Positions 24,843 to 28,213 of a stretch of DNA of 28,213 nt are shown here, piece by piece (within the stretch, counting starts at the first letter, position 1; the number at the start of each line of letters is the position of its first letter). Under the pieces are notes generated by a model. That model worked only from the letters and a program-made list of their open reading frames with translations. It searched no databases and was not told the DNA's origin. The translations under genes were made by a program, and so were the position numbers. The DNA comes from Deltaproteobacteria bacterium (lineage in GTDB: Bacteria > Myxococcota > UBA796 > SXON01), in the NCBI GenBank assembly GCA_947483545.1, contig CANKNP010000018.1:1-28213 (forward strand), read 5' to 3'.

Positions 24843-25115
24843 CTAGTCCGACGCCGAGGGCGCCTGTTTCGACCAGAGCACGAGCGCGTCGGCCCGTTTC
24901 ACGACCTCGTCGACGTCGGAATGCAGCACGCCGAGCTGCTGCACTCGCCCAGAGGCAGCCACCTCGTTCGCGGTCTCCGCGAGCTGTCCTGCGGCCTCCC
25001 GCACCCGCACAGCCGCGCCCTCGGTGCGCGTCGCCCACACGGTCCCTTGCGCCTCCGGTGCGCCCGCCGGGGCGTCCGGGGCGGCGTGCAACAGCGAGAG
25101 GGCAAGCAACCACAT
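24843..25115 (-). CDS. Small exported protein, unknown
   Basis: A 90-aa product with an N-terminal signal-like stretch (MWLLALSLLHAAPDAPA). A mature part of about 70 residues is predicted to be mostly helical (RVREAAGQLAETANEVAASGRVQQLGVLHSDVDEVVKRADALVLW). I do not recognise it. The heptad-like pattern suggests a short coiled coil in the periplasm. The FGE-domain lipoprotein frame follows within 2 nt of its stop, or overlaps it, so the two are probably one operon. The ATG at 25115 gives the natural signal-peptide start; the ribosome site is weak. Confidence 0.65.
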   Translation of the reverse strand: MWLLALSLLHAAPDAPAGAPEAQGTVWATRTEGAAVRVREAAGQLAETANEVAASGRVQQLGVLHSDVDEVVKRADALVLWSKQAPSASD

Positions 25116-25312
25116 CCGCCGGCATTATCCCGCCGCGGAACATCGGCGCTCCCCGGGGGGTCTGAGAAGCAGTCGCGCTTCCCTCCCGGATGTGCCAAAC
25201 TACCAGCAGACGGTTCGCTCTTTCGATTCGCCGACCCCTTGGTCCGGGCCGAAGTCGCAGCGAGTCGCAGCGAAACCGGCGGGGCCCAAAGGTCCCTTCC
25301 CGAGGTTTTCCA
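25116..25312. other. Divergent spacer before YeaH/SpoVR unit
   Basis: A 197-bp spacer between the small exported protein (-) and yeaH (+). I see a perfect tandem 10-bp repeat AGTCGCAGCG (25253-25272) but no promoter I would defend. The prkA kinase gene that often precedes yeaH in proteobacteria is not here. Confidence 0.5.
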
Positions 25313-26407
25313 GTGCCCCTGCACATCGACCAGGATGTCCAACGCTTCCGCAACATCGTCAAAGGACGGGTGCGCAAGGATCTGAAGAAGTTCATGTCCA
25401 GCGGGGAGATGATCGGCAAGCAGGGCGACAAGTACGTGAAGATCCCGCTCCCGGAGATCAACATCCCGCGGCTCCGGTACGGCAAGAACGAAGCCGGCGG
25501 AGTGGGCCAGGGCGACGGCGAGAACGGCGAGCAGGTCCCCGGCGATGGCTCCGGTCAAGCGGGGGACAAGCCCGGCGAGCATGGCTACGAGGCGGAGGTC
25601 TCGATGGAGGAGTTGGCCGAGATCCTCGCCGAGGAGCTCTCGCTGCCGCGCATCGAGCCGAAGGGGAAGAAGCAGTTGACGTCGGTGCATGACCGGTACA
25701 CGGGGATCGCCAAGGTGGGGCCGAACTCGCTGCGCCACACCCGCCGAACCTTCCAAGCGTCCCTTCGCCGGCAGGTCGCCGCGGGGACCTGGATCCCGGC
25801 GCGCCCGATGCTCGTGCCGACGAAGGACGACATGCGGTTTCGCTCCTGGAAGTCCAAGCAGGAGCCGCAGTCCGCAGCCGCGATCATCTACGTGATGGAC
25901 GTGTCGGGCTCGATGGGCAAAGAGCAGAAGGAGATCGTGCGGCTGGAGGCCTTCTGGATCGACACCTGGCTTCGGGTCAACTACAAGCATTTGGAGACGC
26001 GATTTGTGATCCACGACGCGGTGGCCAAAGAGGTGGACCGCGACACGTTCTTCCGCGTGAAGGAGTCTGGCGGCACGCTGATCTCCAGCGCGTACACCCT
26101 CGTGGACAGCCTCATCGCCGAGCACTACCCCCCCGACGAGTGGAACCTGTACGTTTTCCAATTCTCCGACGGGGATAATTGGTCGGCTTCGGACACCAAG
26201 AACTGCATGGAGATGCTCCGGCAGCGCATCCTGCCGAAGGTGAACCTGTTCGCCTACGGCCAGGTCGAGAGCGAATACGGCAGCGGTCAATTCCTTCAAG
26301 ACGTGGCTGCAGCTTTCAACGCTGATGAGCGCGTCGTCATCTCCCGCATCCCCGACCGCGACGCCATCATGGCGTCGATTCGGGACTTCCTCGGCAAAGG
26401 ACGCTGA
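25313..26407 (+). CDS. yeaH: YeaH/YhbH family (DUF444) vWA protein
   Basis: The 364-aa product belongs to the YeaH/YhbH family, linked to stress response and sporulation through the PrkA-YeaH-SpoVR genes. The start VPLHIDQDVQRFRNIVKGRVRKDLKKFM is the family N-terminus, followed by IPLPEINIPRLRYG. A Gly/Glu-rich linker leads to SVHDRYTGIAKVGPNSLRHTRRTF, then a von Willebrand A fold with MIDAS motif DVSGSM (Asp196, Ser198, Ser200). Later blocks are FWIDTWLRVNY and FQFSDGDNW. The GTG at 25313 has GAGG 7 nt upstream (25302-25305); upstream in-frame sequence has no family character. spoVR follows 3 nt after its stop. Confidence 0.95.
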   Translation: MPLHIDQDVQRFRNIVKGRVRKDLKKFMSSGEMIGKQGDKYVKIPLPEINIPRLRYGKNEAGGVGQGDGENGEQVPGDGSGQAGDKPGEHGYEAEVSMEELAEILAEELSLPRIEPKGKKQLTSVHDRYTGIAKVGPNSLRHTRRTFQASLRRQVAAGTWIPARPMLVPTKDDMRFRSWKSKQEPQSAAAIIYVMDVSGSMGKEQKEIVRLEAFWIDTWLRVNYKHLETRFVIHDAVAKEVDRDTFFRVKESGGTLISSAYTLVDSLIAEHYPPDEWNLYVFQFSDGDNWSASDTKNCMEMLRQRILPKVNLFAYGQVESEYGSGQFLQDVAAAFNADERVVISRIPDRDAIMASIRDFLGKGR

Positions 26408-26410
26408 CCC

Positions 26411-27945
<1,535 letters not shown>

Positions 27946-27949
<4 letters not shown>

Positions 27950-28213
27950 ACCACGGGCTCGCCGGCGCGTTGGACGATGCCATTGTCGGCCCCGGGGTGA
28001 TCCGCGTGGGCCGGGGCGATCGGTCCGCGGAGGTTCATGTGGTCCAAGCGGACAAGCTGGCCGTGCGGGTGCTGCGCGTGCGAGTGGAGGGCGGGGACCG
28101 AACGGTGCAGGAGGAGGCGACGCGCGTGCCGGACGCACTGCGGGGGCTGGCGGAGCGTGTGGTACCGGTGGAGGTGGACCCCAAGCTTGGGGGTGCGGTG
28201 TTCCGCTCGGCCA
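27946..28213 (+). CDS. Unknown protein coupled to spoVR, 3' end outside window
   Basis: The ATG at 27946 overlaps the spoVR stop in ATGA, and the frame stays open to the window edge (89 codons visible). The sequence starts MNHGLAGALDDAIVGPGVIR and continues with valine-rich beta-like repeats (SAEVHVVQADKLAVRVLRVRVEGG, VVPVEVDPKLGGAVF). Frequent alternating charged and hydrophobic residues suggest a beta-sheet domain. I do not recognise it. It may be a third member of the YeaH-SpoVR unit; that is inference from coupling. Confidence 0.7.

Overview
This is a gene-dense, high-GC bacterial window of 28.2 kb. It carries about 29 protein genes on both strands, with very short spacers. I see no tRNA, rRNA, CRISPR array, transposase or prophage. 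Several traits point to a Myxococcota/deltaproteobacteria-like organism, although there is no phylogenetic marker to fix this. These are a bacterial XPB helicase, a membrane Ser/Thr-kinase-fold protein, lipoproteins with Asp/Ser/Gly-rich linkers, an FGE-domain lipoprotein, a YeaH/SpoVR pair, and an ArsR-methyltransferase regulator divergent from ahcY.

Layout. 1-1151: the end of an XPB/Ssl2 helicase plus a coupled 73-aa protein. 1171-3076: peptide deformylase (-), a 4Fe-4S ferredoxin (+) and an RluA-family pseudouridine synthase (-). 3150-7266: a coupled three-gene plus-strand unit made of a small two-helix membrane protein, a membrane pseudokinase, and an ATP-dependent dikinase laid out like rifampin phosphotransferase. 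7265-8806: a DapC-like aminotransferase between two direct copies of a ~125-bp repeat. 8975-10542: an orphan ModA lipoprotein and a second lipoprotein (-). 10543-10913: repeats and palindromes. 10914-11783: CtlX-like guanidino hydrolase (+). 11849-14709: a tightly overlapping minus-strand operon reading Rpn-type nuclease, metallo-beta-lactamase-fold hydrolase, unknown 174-aa protein, BioD. 14804-15727: an unknown protein. 15804-16994: a lone MalG-type permease and TatA (-). 17089-20511: SucA, then a winged-helix/His-rich/basic-tail protein. 20512-21089: a terminator, a repeat and a cluster of palindromes. 21090-22417: a YchJ-like SEC-C protein and a SahR-like regulator (-), divergent from ahcY (22521-24071) across a 34-bp palindrome. 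24073-25115: an FGE-domain lipoprotein and a small exported protein (-). 25313 to the end: YeaH/YhbH, SpoVR and the start of an unknown coupled gene.

Three themes recur. Co-directional neighbours are very often joined by 4-nt ATGA/GTGA overlaps (seven cases), so translational coupling is common. Core metabolism (SAM cycle, TCA cycle, biotin, lysine, protein and rRNA maturation) is interleaved with unassigned proteins. Two dispersed intergenic repeat families are present. One has a common downstream module preceded, in both copies, by a perfect inverted repeat of different sequence. The best candidates for an undescribed system are the membrane protein/pseudokinase/dikinase unit (3150-7266) and that hairpin-plus-module repeat family.
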